64,000 nt of DNA from Heloderma charlesbogerti (Eukaryota > Chordata > Lepidosauria > Squamata > Helodermatidae), in assembly GCA_026122225.1 (NCBI GenBank), contig JANEZZ010001862.1, positions 124,001 to 188,000 of the forward strand. Direction: 5' to 3'. Below, piece after piece: positions 47,671 through 59,195 of the stretch. A program made the translations under genes and the position numbers. Below the pieces are notes generated by a model. That model searched no databases, was not told the origin of the DNA, and saw only the letters and a list, made by a program, of their open reading frames with translations. The number at the start of each line of letters is the position of its first letter. Within the stretch, counting starts at the first letter, position 1.

Positions 47671-48054
47671 TCCCCTCCCCTGCCTGTCCATACACGGTGG
47701 TGTTTGTATTTCCCTCCTGTCCAATCACAGCTCTCGATGGCCCCATGTCGTCTTCCAGCTACTGATCGCATAGCTTCCTCAGCACTCAATGTTTCCTCAG
47801 CAACAAGCAAAGGGCTGGATGTGCATGCACTTGTCTGATCTCTGAAGGTTTGAAAATTCAAATGAAGCTTCAAATCTTCAAATTTTTGAAACTTCGAAGG
47901 TCATGCCTGAGTTAGAAAACAAAATCGCAGAGAAGCCATGATTCCTCAGTGATAACGCCTTAATTAAAAAAAAACTGAAACAGGGGATAGGAGGGGGTAA
48001 AACTTAGTCTCATTTGAAGGGATAGAACAACCCCCTGCTCAATGCAGGAAGCCT

Positions 48055-48122
48055 GATTCCCAGGCGGTCACCCATCCAACTACTGACCGGGGCCCACCCT
48101 GCTTAGCTTCCGAGATCAGACA
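48055..48122 (-). pseudogene. 5S rRNA-like fragment
   Basis: On the minus strand the sequence reads GTCTGATCTCGGAAGCTAAG, then CAGGGTGGGCC and GTTGGATGGGTGACCGCCTG, matching the middle of vertebrate 5S rRNA (about nucleotides 38-105, covering the internal promoter A and C boxes). The 5' third and 3' end are missing. It is followed by a CTGCATTGAGCAGGGGG word seen in reptile repeats. It is either a 5S-derived (SINE3-type) remnant or a 5S pseudogene captured in the foldback element. Not a functional gene. Confidence 0.8.
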
Positions 48123-48460
48123 AGCACGCACACATCCAGCCCTTTGTTTGTTGCTAAGGAAACATTGAGTGCTGAGGAAGCTATGTGATCAGTATCCAGA
48201 AGACGACATGGGGCCATCGAGAGCTGTGAGCGTGGTGGGCGTGGAATCAGCAGAAACAGGAAGAGTTTCTGATCCTCCAATGAGAGCCTCCATCTTTAAG
48301 AGCAGGAAAACAGCACAGCGCTCAAGTGTGAATCGAGCTAGCGCATTCGATGAAGCACCACAATGGGGAAAATGGGTGAGTGTGGATAATCACGTTTTAA
48401 ATTGAGAGTGTAATGAACACAGAATTCATTGTGATGGCAGGCGCAATGTAGATCGGCCCC

Positions 48461-49843
48461 TTGTTCTCTGTAACCATGCTCTGAATCTTTCATCACTCAC
48501 CTTAAGAAAATGCCTTTCTTTTGAAATTAATTAGTTCAAAACAGGGATCTCAACCTAGCCATGATTTATCTAAATGTGTGTCATGTCCTTTCTTTCCTCC
48601 AATGTTCATGTTCTGCATTAGCTCATACCCATTTTATTTTGCAAGCAATACAAACACCAGTCAGCAAGAATTCGGGGCGAATAGCAAGAGTCTGCGGTAT
48701 CGTGTGTCTCTACATTGTATGATGCTCATAAAAATCATTTTCTGTTTGAATGCTGATTGCTGTTAAATTGCATTTGCTGCTTAATTTATAGATTGTTTTA
48801 CAATGCAACTTAAGTAATAACCGATGTTATTTACATCCGCTGAGCTTTTAAAAAGCAATGTAGTACAAACGTAATCCTTTCTGAAAAGAAGTTTAGCGGT
48901 GCTTTGTCAAAAATGCTTCTGAAAAGCTGTGACAATGCTGCTCCCTCCGCCTGACCTCAGGTGGGGAGGCACTGAATCCAGGTTGGTGCTGTAGGGGTGA
49001 ATACATGCATATGCCCACAGTACCTACTGATTCTAGCTGAGGAAGACCAGAAGCAGTGCTGGTGGGTGTAGGATAAATAGGAGCATTAGGCTGGTCCCAA
49101 GAACAGGGCTGAGCTGGGATGTAAAATATATACAAGTGTTTTGTTTTTTAAGGAACAACCACAGAACACAATGCATTTAGGGTTGCTTCAAAACCCTTAG
49201 TAGCATATTAACCAAGCAGACAGAGATGGGGCTGAGTGTGAATTATCCCAGGCGATGATGATAACATCAGATTTATTTAAGGGAATTTGGGTTTACGTGG
49301 CATTAAAAAAAGAAAAGGGAGAAAAATGTCCTTAAAACTGCCACCATGCAAGCACGTTCCATTACTTCATTGTGTTATTTGACCAGGAGGGTCCTTGACT
49401 TACTTGTCTGCAGCTCCTACATCCCTGCATGTCCCCCTTGCCTAGCGAGCCTATGCCTTGGTGTGTCACAACATGAACTGACTTCCTGCTTATTCATGCC
49501 CCTTTGTTAGCAGAGAGCAGTTGTCTCCAGTTCAGAAACAGGGTAAACAGAGGACTATTTTCTGCAAACAAATATGTTGAGGATCTTCTCAGTCAAACAG
49601 CATAATAAGACAGGTAATGTAGGATGCTTGCATTGTTACACTGGTGTCCTTGCACCTTTTTAAAGACGTTTTCTTCCTTTTTTTATTTTCTAATGCCATA
49701 TAAACTCGATTTCCTTTACCTATTACTTCTCCAAACCAAGTATGTTCCTCCTGAAGTAGCTTTTCCAGTTTTAAGAGGGTTGTCAGGCTACCATGATATC
49801 TGTTTGCATATACCTTGGCACTCACCTATTTCAAAATTTCCAT
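48461..49843. other. 1.4 kb with no recognised gene or repeat
   Basis: Mostly AT-rich unique-looking sequence. Confidence 0.4.
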
Positions 49844-50123
49844 GGGTTGGATCTACGGGTGTCTTTCTGTTTCTGCTGATGGATCAGAAGGGAAGGTGAT
49901 CTTTGATGTTTCCCTCCTCCCCTGCAGTCTCCAGCTCACCCCCAAATCTGCTCCAGTAGGTGGAGGGACCCCCCAGAACAGTGGATGAGGTGGCTTCAGA
50001 GGTTGCGGGGGGGGGAATCGGCAAAGATTGCCTCTCTCCAGCTTTCTGCTAGTGGGATCATTCTGAGTGGAACTCTGCTCAAGCAATGCGCCAGTGGGTA
50101 GCAGACAACTTGGATCCAAGCCC
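49844..50123. mobile_element. MITE of the GGGTTGGATCCA family
   Basis: GGGTTGGATCTACGG at the left and ACTTGGATCCAAGCCC at the right. The interior CCCCAAATCTGCTCCAGTAG and GGAATCGGCAAAGATTGC words are shared with 43446-43762 and 55011-55200. Confidence 0.75.
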
Positions 50124-50152
50124 ATGAAGGAGAAGATCTTCAAGTTAATTGT

Positions 50153-50300
50153 TAGGAATGTAGGAAGCTGCCTTATACTGAGTCAGACCATGGATCCATC
50201 TTGCCCAGTATTGTGAACCCTGGCTGGCAGTGGCTCTCCGGGGTTTCAGGCAGGACTTTTTCCAGCCCTTCCTAGAGATGCCAGGGATTGAGCCTGGGAG
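50153..50300 (-). repeat. tRNA-derived SINE (minus)
   Basis: GTAGGAAGCTGCCTTATACT, then GAGTCAGACCATGGATCC, CAGGCAGGACTTTTTCC and GGGATTGAGCCTGGGAG (complemented B box). It is most of a SINE of the 61833 family, lacking the A-box end. Confidence 0.8.
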
Positions 50301-50978
50301 TATCTACATATCTATTTCATTTTTACACCACCCAATAGCCGAAGCTCTCTGGGTGGTTCACAACAATTAAAATCACAAAATACAACATGATGAAACATAC
50401 TATAAAAATTTAACAGTTTAAAACTACATTATGAAACCAAATTAAAAATAAAAACCAAAATAAAACCTAGCAGCAGTGCAAAGATTTAAAATACAGTAAC
50501 AGATTTCAAGGGCAGCTCTACACCAGCCTAAAATCCTGCATTTAAAACGGGGCTTTCTGCTTCACCATCGACGCCCTTTACACGCGCTTCCTTTCCCCCC
50601 TCACCTTCCCTCCCTTCTCCCCATATCTGAGTCTTCCATGATCTTTCACTGATCTCGCTCTCTTCTTGCTGCTTTAACTCTTTTCACAGGGGGAACTCAA
50701 GCACAACACAACGGGGTAATTTGATGGCTCATTATCTGGGATCTATTTAAAAATGGAACAAAGGGCATTTAGTGCAGGAAACACCTTGGAGGTTCACGGC
50801 GCCATGTAAAGAGCCCGTAAACTTCCGTGAAGGAGCCATCTCAGTCGCAGGATAAAAGCTCCGTATGATGAAGCCCAAAAGCAACAGAAACTAAAAGACT
50901 AAAACACCTGGGAGAATTAGAAGGTCTTTACCTGGTGCCAGAAAGAGCACAATGTTGGTGCCACGTGCGCCTCTCTGG
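50300..50978 (-). repeat. L2/CR1-type LINE 3' region, split by a MITE
   Basis: CACCCAATAGCCGAAGCTCT, then GGGTGGTTCACAACAATTAA and an A-rich UTR align word for word with 58320-58740. The LINE is interrupted at 50508-50880 by a MITE and again at 50979 by a hAT-like element, and continues at about 51830-51910. Confidence 0.75.
50508..50880. mobile_element. MITE family X, copy 1
   Basis: GGGCAGCTCTACACCAGCCT, then CCTGCATTTAAAACGGGGCT through GAAGCCC. It is collinear, in reverse orientation, with 63185-63545. The shared body includes CACTGATCTCGCTCTCTTC, AAATGCCCTTTG-type and CACGGAAGTTTAC-type words. No coding capacity. TSD not clear. Confidence 0.75.
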
Positions 50979-51837
50979 TAGGGATGGGGGAACTCATCCG
51001 CCCCCCCACACCCTGCGCCAACCCCCCTCCCCCTCCCTGACCCCAGCGAGCACATGGGGCAAGCTGCCAGAGGGTCCGCAGGTGCTCGGCAACAGCTCGC
51101 AGACGCTCACAAGGCTGTCCCTGCAGCCTGACAGTCAGCCCCTTTTGCTCTCCTTGCAAGGAAGAGCACAAGGGGCCTCTGCCGCTGAGCAACTGCACCT
51201 CCCTCTGCCACTACCTGGTGCTCAGCAGAGAGAGAGGTGAGGATGCTCAGCAGCATGAAGGCGGCGGTGGCAGAATGGGAATCTCTCAGCTCTCATCCAG
51301 CGGGTGTGAGCAGCCGTGCCTCTCTCTGCCAGGCATGGGCAAAAATGTTTCCTTCTCTCTGAAGGGGCCCCTTCAGGGAAAAGGAAACACTTGTGCCAAA
51401 CACCCAGCACTCAATTGGCTGCAGTCGTGGGGATGGGAGGGGAGAAGAGAGTGTCACTCCCCTGTCCTCCCATCCCCACTACCGTGGCAGTGGCGCTGAT
51501 GGGGACAGGCCAGTCATTTTGTGTGAGTGTCAGATACTTAACGTAAAATGACCAGGGCCTATACCCACCACTGACACCACCGCCTCAGTGGCGGGATGGA
51601 AGAGAGGAAAGGTGCTTCCTCTCTCCTCTCCCTGTCCCTATTACTGCAGTGGTGGCAGCAGGGGAAGGCTGCCTGGGGAGGAAGCAGGTGGCCATGTGCT
51701 TGTCCAACTGGGTGTGGGCCAAATTAGGCAAGTGTGGGTGGCCACGAACTGGTGTGTGCGGGGGTGGGGGGTGAGCCAGCGAGAAATCACTGGGCTTCAA
51801 GGCCCAAACAGACACCCGCACCATCCCTTCTCTCTGG
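50971..51837. mobile_element. hAT-like non-autonomous element in a LINE, 8-bp TSD
   Basis: Body 50979-51829 (851 bp), starting TAGGGATGGGGG and ending GCACCATCCCTT. Both sides carry CTCTCTGG (50971-50978 and 51830-51837), a perfect 8-bp TSD. Removing it restores the LINE coding word also intact at 58640-58660. The interior is GC-rich with ACCGCCTCAGTGGCGGG-type mirrored words. Open frames inside are not genes. Confidence 0.9.
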
Positions 51838-51910
51838 GGAGCTCATTCCACAAGAGAGGTGCCACAACAGAAAAGGACCTCTTCTTAGTAACCATCTGCC
51901 TCACTATGTG
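51838..51910 (-). repeat. L2-type LINE C-terminal fragment
   Basis: GGAGCTCATTCCACAAGAGA and GAAAAGGACCTCTTCTTAG continue the LINE interrupted at 50971-51837. The complement encodes the conserved C-terminal region of CR1/L2-type LINEs. Confidence 0.7.
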
Positions 51911-52826
51911 GGGCTGAGCTCAGCGACCTGGCTCCATTGTCAATGAGCTACACAGCTGAAGCATGTGCACTGGGTGAAGCTGATGCCACTGACTTTGTGC
52001 AAAAGATCTCCAGCTTATATATATTTTAAAAAGCATAAAATATTTCAGTTAGCCCCAAATCCCTGGCTCGTATGCCCAAAATTCTGGCAAATAACCCAGA
52101 GGATTTTTTTTTTTACTAGACTCTTTTGTTCTTTTTTTCCCCTGCCAGGTAGGCAAACGTTAGGTTGAGAAGGCAGTGCAATCAGCAGGATGGCAGGCTT
52201 GGATGTATGAGAAAAGTCATGTTGAACACAAACCTCTTTGCTTATGGAAGCAACTTTGAGTGGATACCATTACTACATTTGAATCAGGCCTCAGCTTCTG
52301 ATTCCTTTGGGAATAAGGATCTACCTCCTTATTCTCAGTGTAAAACTGAAAGAAAAGTATCCAACTTTCCTCGAGCGCTCAAAACACAGCTTGTTTTAGA
52401 TCTAAATAAATCAAATGAATGGATGAAGAAGCCATTTCTGAGGGTACTGAAGTTCATTTCAGGACTTTGTTAAGTGCCAGGCCTCTGTTACAGTCCCAAC
52501 TTTTATTCCCTCATCACCAGTAACTGTCTCGTACTCTATTATTCTAAAAATAATGCAGTGTAAATGTGAGACTAATCTTTTACCATAAAAAATGACAGAG
52601 AATATAATGAAGCTCTTACCCAGGCAATTTCACCTTAATTTCAAATAAAAACGAGACCTTCAGTGTGCCAGTAATTCAAACACTCTAAAAAATCCTATAA
52701 GCTGCCAACTTGGCAGACTCTGAACCCACCATTTTAAAAAACGAGCTGACATCCTCCCCTTTACCAAATTAAAACAGTATGCAAATTCACTAGTTTTACA
52801 AAATTCTTTCTAACTATACAGGCAAA
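51911..52826. other. no recognised feature
   Basis: AT-rich sequence with short homopolymer runs. Confidence 0.35.
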
Positions 52827-53157
52827 GGCTTGGATCTTAAGCAGCACTTCTGTTCTCAGAAGCCCCTTTCCCCCGCGTCCAGCTTGCCTGGCCGCAGGGA
52901 GGATTTTTTTGCGGGGCCGGGAGAGATGAGGGGAACACGATTGGCGTTCCCTGGGTGGCACCACTGTGGAGAGGAGGGGCCTACTGGCCATTTTAGGCTA
53001 GGGCTCCCCTCCCTTCCACCTCTTGGAAGCGCGGGTCTCCAAACCCTCCAGAACAGATTCTGGAGGGCTACAGGGAGAACATCACCTGCCCCTCACTTCT
53101 GCCAGTGGGAGTATCCTGTGAGCAAAATTCTGCTCACGGGAAGTTAGAATCCAAGCC
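52827..53157. mobile_element. MITE of the GGGTTGGATCCA family
   Basis: GGCTTGGATCTTAAGCAG at the left and GAATCCAAGCC at the right. The GC-rich interior contains CCAGTGGGAGTATCCTGTGA, as in 43446-43762. Confidence 0.7.
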
Positions 53158-55010
53158 AGGAGGTTATTCCACTGCCTAGGCATGCAAGGGCGTAAGGCGG
53201 GGGAGTGGCATCAGCGGAAGCTTCATATTTGCGAGAATAACAAGGACTGATGTAAAGATGCTGCCTGTTCCATATGACAAAAGACATAATGGTGGTTTCC
53301 AACAAACAGGGACACTGAATGCACGTGAGAGAAGCAGCATCATGGTGGCAGCCCAGCCATCAGCCTACACGCAGCCAGTAGATTGTCTGCACAAAATCTA
53401 CTGGCATGCAAATTGTAAGTAGGCTCGCCTGCTTGATCAGAGACCCCACTTTTTGCAGGATTTCAAAACTGTGCATACAGAAGGCATGTGCAGACTCCCC
53501 CTCCCCTCATCACATGTATATCAAACATGTGGGATTGCACATGTGAGCCAGGATTGCACCCAGCAACCATGCCCCTGGCAGCAGCTCATTCAGTCTTATT
53601 GAACGTAAGCATGTAGGGTTCTTCCTTAAGGCTCGAATCCTGATAGGCCCAGAACTGCTGGTTGCAGATGAGGTCCTTTTTCATTAATGTTGTCCTTCCA
53701 GCCACCAACGCTGCATGGTCAGTGGGTGTATAAATATTGGAGGCTAGCAGGCACAGTCCCGCTTTCCATTCACGTGTCCACTGAATGCATGGCCGGTTGT
53801 ATGAACGCCCCCAGAGACTATATGCATAGTATTTGCTTACCCAGAGTCTACCAAACAGGCCTAAGTCAGAGGCAGGTCCGGCACCATGATTGCAGCCATG
53901 CATTCAGCATGTCTGGATTGTTCATCTGAACAATCTGCAGTCAAATCTCGCCTACCCTTCGTTTGCCCAGTCAGGTGCTTTCTTACTCTACTATATGCTG
54001 ACGCTATATAGTATTGCATGTAATCCCTATGGGCAGGACCCAATACTGCTGTGGCGCTCCCACTGTTCCTGTTGTGCCCACGGGACACACCGCAGGTGCA
54101 ACAGGAACTAGCAATTCTGACAGCTACCCCAGAAATGGGCAGAAACACTCATTTCCAGGACGGGACAGGTCACTGGAGCTTCCTTCTGCAAGCTCTGCTG
54201 ACTTTCCCTGTTCTGGGAACAAGCATTTCCACTCATTTATGATTGCTGCAGGAACTGCTGGCTTCCTGTTGCACTAACAGTGGGTCCCACTAGTGTGTGG
54301 GCAGCAATGGATATTGCCCTATATTTTGGGCATAGTTTAGACACAGAGTTATACATGGATGGGTACACTGAGGGCTGCTCTACATAAAGCTAAAATCCCA
54401 CAACTTTACCAGGGCTTCTGCTTCCAGATTCCTTGTGGGATTATGATCGGATCCTTTTTTTCCCCTGGGCTACTTCTGTATGTTTCATTATAAAGCCACT
54501 AGATGGCGCTGCAATAAAGTGCAATCTGTACACCATAGATTTGCCACCCTTCATAGTGGGAGGAGGGGAAATGCTGGACTTTCATCATCATGAAAAAAAA
54601 ATGCAATGAAGGTTGCAAAGAGCAGAAGGGTCCCTGGAGGAGGATGACATTGTGTATAGGACCCACAAACTTCTGTGAGTGACCAGTCATGACAGCATGA
54701 TAAATGCCTCATGTAGAAATGGCCTGCATGACTGTTTGATTACTAGCTTGAAGCATAAGGATGGTTTATTTGAGTGTAGTGTATTTTACTTGAAGTAAAA
54801 AGCAAAGACTGCCAATATATTATTAAAAGGAGGGTTGGACTTTATTTAATAAATATCTTAATTTTAAAAACACACACATAAATCATTTATTCTCAGCAAT
54901 CCTGAATTGGAATATATCTCTGGATACGTCTTTTTAAACATGTATATATTCCAAAATGTGACTGCAAAGTGATAAACTAGTAGACCACCCCCCATGGATT
55001 TAAAATTCTG
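53158..55010. other. unclassified sequence
   Basis: 53580-54000 and 54010-54300 show repeat-like character (a GGGCAGGACCCAATACTGC / ACAGTGGGTCCCACTAG near-mirror pair), but no family is assigned. No gene is seen. Confidence 0.35.
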
Positions 55011-55200
55011 GAGTTGGATCCAGCTTCATCATTATGCCATGGAACTGGTACTGCTGGTGGAATGGGACTTCCCTGTCCTGTCCTTATCCCTGCAGCCCTG
55101 GAGCACCCTCCAAACCTGCTCCAGAGAGTTGGGGGACCTTTACGGTGGAGGAGAGGATGCAGAGGTCCTGTTCCATCAGAGGTGTCTGTTCTAACAATGC
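55011..55200. mobile_element. MITE of the GGGTTGGATCCA family (left part)
   Basis: GAGTTGGATCCAGCTTC, then CAAACCTGCTCCAGAGAG. The right end is missing. Confidence 0.5.
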
Positions 55201-55295
55201 AGCTAGTGCCACCGCTGGACTGGGCCACAGCTCTGCCATTAATCTTGCCCTTCGTTCTGGGCTCCTTGTTCTTTGTCCTCTCCTAGGATACCAAG

Positions 55296-55395
55296 ACCAG
55301 AAGTATTATATATATTTAGTGTTACAAATATATTTTATATATGTTTATATATTTAAGTATTATATATATTTATATATTTAATTTATATATGCAGG
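55296..55395. repeat. AT-rich simple repeat
   Basis: Repeated TATATATTTATATATTTA units. Confidence 0.85.
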
Positions 55396-55431
55396 TATAT
55401 TTTTCCTAGGTTTTCTTTTCTACAGCAAGAT

Positions 55432-55640
55432 TTGTTGTTGTTGTTTATTCATTCAGTCGCTTCCGACTCTTCGTGACTTCATGGACCAGCCCACGCCAGA
55501 GCTTCCTGTCGGCCGTGGCCACCCCCAGCTCCCCCAAGGTCGAGTGCGTCACCTCCAGAATATCATCCATCCATCTTGCCCTTGGTCGGCCCCTCTTCCT
55601 TTTGCCTTCCACTTTCCCTAGCAATTGCCTCTAAAACAGG
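55432..55640 (-). mobile_element. RTE (BovB-related) 3' fragment, second lineage
   Basis: The complement encodes the RTE C-terminal end (GKRKRGRPRARWMDDI, then REVTKSR-like HEVTKSRKRLNE and a stop), followed by a (CAA)n-type tail. It is clearly different from the BovB at 33153-36356, so it is a separate RTE subfamily. 5' truncated; TSD not clear. Confidence 0.8.
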
Positions 55641-56729
55641 GGCCAAGACATGGTGCTTCTATTACATATCCTAGAACTGCAAAACAAAGCACAGAAATTG
55701 TTTTAAAGAGCACAACAAACACCCCCCCCCTGCAGTTAGTCACCTTTTCTACAAAAGGAAACATTTTTATCATGTTTCCTCAATGACTATAGGATCTAAC
55801 ACATTCGGGCTCCATACCACTTAGGACAACATCCAACACTTCTTATGTTCATTTCACAAACTCCAAAAGAAATTGATTGGCACCAATCACATGCTGGTAA
55901 CACCAACTGGTCCCTGTGAAATCCTGCAGGAGCAATCAGTGCTGCGATAGCACTCAAGTGACATACACGCTCCACATCCAATAAAGCTGTTTAACTCCAT
56001 TGTAGGTGGCTGGCCCTCTGGAGTCAACTAAAGGCCTTTATTTAGCTTTACTGGGATTACTGTAGCCTTGGAGATCTTTAATTTAATTAACCCCATTCCT
56101 TCTGTTACTTTAACCAAGCAACACATATTTTAATTTAATTTAGGAGGAAGAAAAGGAAAAAAGATTGGAATACACAGATGTTGCACTTGCAGCATTTGTT
56201 TAAAGTGCACATCTACATTCGTGTGTCCATCTCTGCTTTTTGTTTAGAAAACATATATTCTGATGGTAGGGGTGGTACTAAAAAGCCCTGAGGTATGTAA
56301 AACACAGTTCCTCCATTTTTAATGATTTGCATGATCCCAAAACAATAAAATGAATGGAGACAGAGGTGGTCAATGTATTTTACCTTGGGTGTGAGACTTG
56401 GGATAAATATATTATTCTTCCATGATCACTGCATTGTCATGGATGGATCATTATCTGGTCTGGTTTGGGCTGCATGTTGCCTCTACCCCCTGCAGGGGTG
56501 GAGGACCATCTTTGTCTGCCATCAGCAACTTATGCATGTGGATGGTTTCCTGGTGTCCCTGGGGGAGCTTTCCACAGAACTGGCTAACAGTCCTGTCAAG
56601 GTCCTGGACAACTTCTGGAAATATATCAATATGAACCCTCCTAGATGTCCTTGGCCTAACTGTAGAGTCACATAGGGCTGTTTAGCTTAAAAAGGCAAGC
56701 CGGTGGGGGGGGGGACATGATAGAGGTGT
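55641..56729. other. no recognised feature
   Basis: Mixed sequence. The 100-codon open frame at 56373-56675 has no family features I can name. Confidence 0.35.
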
Positions 56730-57145
56730 ATTTTATTTTGCAGGATATGGAGAAAGTGGATAGGGAGACATATTTCTCCCTCCTTCATCGTAATGCTAGA
56801 ACCCGGGGTCATCCAATGCAGCTCATAGTTACACTATGGAATTTGCTAGCACAAGATATAGCGATGGCCACCAACTTGTAAGGCTTTAAAAGGGAATTCC
56901 AGTAGACAAATTCATGGAGTATGAAACAATGAATGGCTATTAGTCATTATGGCTATATATGTTACCTCCAGTATCTGGGACAGAATGCCTCTGCATACCA
57001 GTTGCTGGGGAACATGAGCAGGAGGGAGCTGTTGCCCTCATGTCCTATTTGTGGGCTTAGGGGACCTCATTGGCTACTGTGAAAGTAGAATTCTTGACTG
57101 TTAGGCCTGATCCACCAGGGCCATTCTTATGTTGTTATACAAAGA
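56730..57145 (+). repeat. CR1 LINE 3' end (plus)
   Basis: GGAGAAAGTGGATAGGGAGA, then AACCCGGGGTCATCCAATG, CTATGGAATTTGCTAGCAC, CAAATTCATGGAGTATGAA and ACCAGTTGCTGGGGAACATG, ending GGCCATTCTTATGTTGTTAT. Same family as 43872-45445 and 10520-10725. 5' truncated. Confidence 0.85.
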
Positions 57146-58319
57146 GAAGCCATCAATTATATAATGCTCCTTCTTCCAGGTGCTGTTCACCACATCAGTA
57201 AATCTGGATCCCAGCCATTGGGATCAGTGTATTTAAAATTCATCCAGGCTTCTAATTTTAAAACATTGTGTGTATCACCAACAAGTTGACGAGAACCCCG
57301 CATTTAACATCTGTTCCTACCAGCAAATGAGGGTGTGTGTGTTTTTATTTAAGGAACTGAAAATAAATATAAAGCAGTTGCAAACTGCTCTCTCACAATG
57401 AATAATAGGTTTCCTGCATCTGCTTCTTCCTTGTCAGCAAAAAGACTGAAACTGAACAGAACTGGTGGGGTGGGGGCAGGGGCGGGGGGCTCTGGAATTC
57501 TCTAAATGTGGGCTAACTAAAGGAAGGCCCCCACAGTAACAACAGGAGTTGGAATAGGAACCTTTTCCCTAGCTAAACTCAGGTGTTCTTGGGGATGGTT
57601 GGACGTATCACTAATGGAGACATGTGCTACCTAAAGATTACAAACAGACAAGACTGAAGTAATGCCTTGCTTTGGTATTTTGCTAGGCGCTACATTTGTT
57701 CCTCTTGAAAAATACGTGAATTTGGTTATCATGAAAACCAGGTCTTGCTGTAATGACTAACATACACATGGTGTAGGCAGGGCAGGGTGCCAGAAAAGCA
57801 ACAAGCTCACCTCTCGACTGGATTGCTCTAAGCTTTCAGCTCAGTCTTGGTTTCTGGCGTTGATGTTCTTTTGCATAACTCAGTCTCCCTAACACTTTTT
57901 AGCTGCTTCTGTTTCTGAGCTGCAAAGCCAGTGGAATGGGTACCTCCCAAAATAAATAGTGTGTTCATTTCATTTCAAGGGCTCAGAGATGAATGTAGGC
58001 AGTTACTGCATCACTGGAAATGCATCGCCAAGCCATAAGACAATGGAGATTTTCATAACTATTGCATCTGCTAATTTATCTGTGTGTGGATTCAAATTCA
58101 GAAACAATTATAATAAAAACACAACACGTCTCTCCCTTGTGGGGAAGACTGTGACCAGGTGACCCGTGTGCCTGCTCAATCCACTGTCCAGGTGATAGCT
58201 GTCGATGGGTGACTTCCAGGCTCCTGCTCCCACCTCTTATGGTTCTTGATCTTGGAACCAGATTTGGACTAGTCAGCAGACTTTAAATAGAAGACTGTCC
58301 TATATAAAGTAAGACAAAT
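57146..58319. other. 1.2 kb with no recognised gene or repeat
   Basis: Unique-looking sequence. Confidence 0.4.
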
Positions 58320-58745
58320 TTATTTTATTCATTTATTTCATTTCTATACCGCCCAATAGCCAAAGCTCTCTAGGTGGTTCGCAAAAATTAAAACCAAAAA
58401 AACACAGGATAAAACAAAATAAAATATAAAAGCATTAAAACCACAATATAACAATACAACCAGAATAAAACCTAGCAGAAATGCAGAGATTTAAAATACA
58501 GATTTAAAACACCAAAGCTAAAAGACTAGGAAGCTAAAATGCTAAAATACTGGGAGAATAAAAAGGTGGCGCTGGAAGGAGTACAACATAGGAAGGAGTT
58601 CACCTGGTGCCGGAAGGAGTACAACATAGGTACCAGGCAAACCTCTCTAGGGAGCTCATTCCACAGCTGGGGTGCCACAGCAGAAAAGGCCCTCTTTTCT
58701 GCTGTGGCACATGGCCACCTTAACAGAGTTTGTATCTTCTCATAA
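58320..58745 (-). repeat. L2/CR1-type LINE 3' end (minus)
   Basis: Complemented A-rich 3' UTR with ACCGCCCAATAGCCAAAGCT. The complement of 58640-58700 encodes the LINE C-terminal word RAFSAVAPQLWNELP-like. A short internal duplication (GGAAGGAGTACAACATAGG twice) lies at 58574-58630. Confidence 0.7.
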
Positions 58746-59195
58746 TAGTCTGAGCTCCAGTTTACCTTCTGCCTTTCAGAATTAGAGCATTAAAAAAATT
58801 AAATTGCGACTTAGAGCTACTACATGTTTTGTGGCATCCAAACTCAACACGTGTCAAGAGATACCAAAACGGAGTCCTTCAGATCTGTGTGTAGCTGCCC
58901 TGAGAGGTGATGAGCCACAGAGCTGCAGGTTGCATCATCTGCCTAGGCCATCAGTTAAGGAACCTCAGGCTCTGCTCACCAAGCTGGCCACTGCACCCTC
59001 CAGGGCAGGAAAGACTATAAAAGGACTTCCTGAGCAAGTTAAGACTTGCATCTGCGACAAGGCCTTCCTTACCTTGCACTTCAGTCCTAACTTTGCTTTG
59101 CCCTTGACTTGCTTGCTGCTCAGTTCCAATTCCTCCTTTGTCCCATAACTCCATCCTTTGACTGGCTCCTCAGTTCTGATTCCTGTCTGTTTCTT

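Larger units (their letters stand above)
46584..48460. mobile_element. foldback DNA transposon, carrier of a nested hAT element
   Basis: Outer ends GGGGCCGATTTACA and TGTAGATCGGCCCC are inverted. The inner arms match strongly for about 140 bp: TCACAGCTCTCGATGGCCCC, GTCGTCTTCCAGCTACTG, CTCAGCACTCAATGTTTCC and AAAGGGCTGGATGTGCATG at 47706-47860 against the complement of 48125-48240. The left arm is interrupted by the 46779-47662 element. No transposase frame. Superfamily unknown. Confidence 0.75.

Noticed and set aside
48055..48122. Functional 5S rRNA gene
   Set aside because: Only the middle part of 5S is present, with substitutions, and there is no intact 5' region or T-run terminator.
53687..53929. 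Short open frames around 53.6-54.2 kb as genes
   Set aside because: Overlapping frames on both strands, no family features, and near-mirror words suggest repeat-derived sequence.
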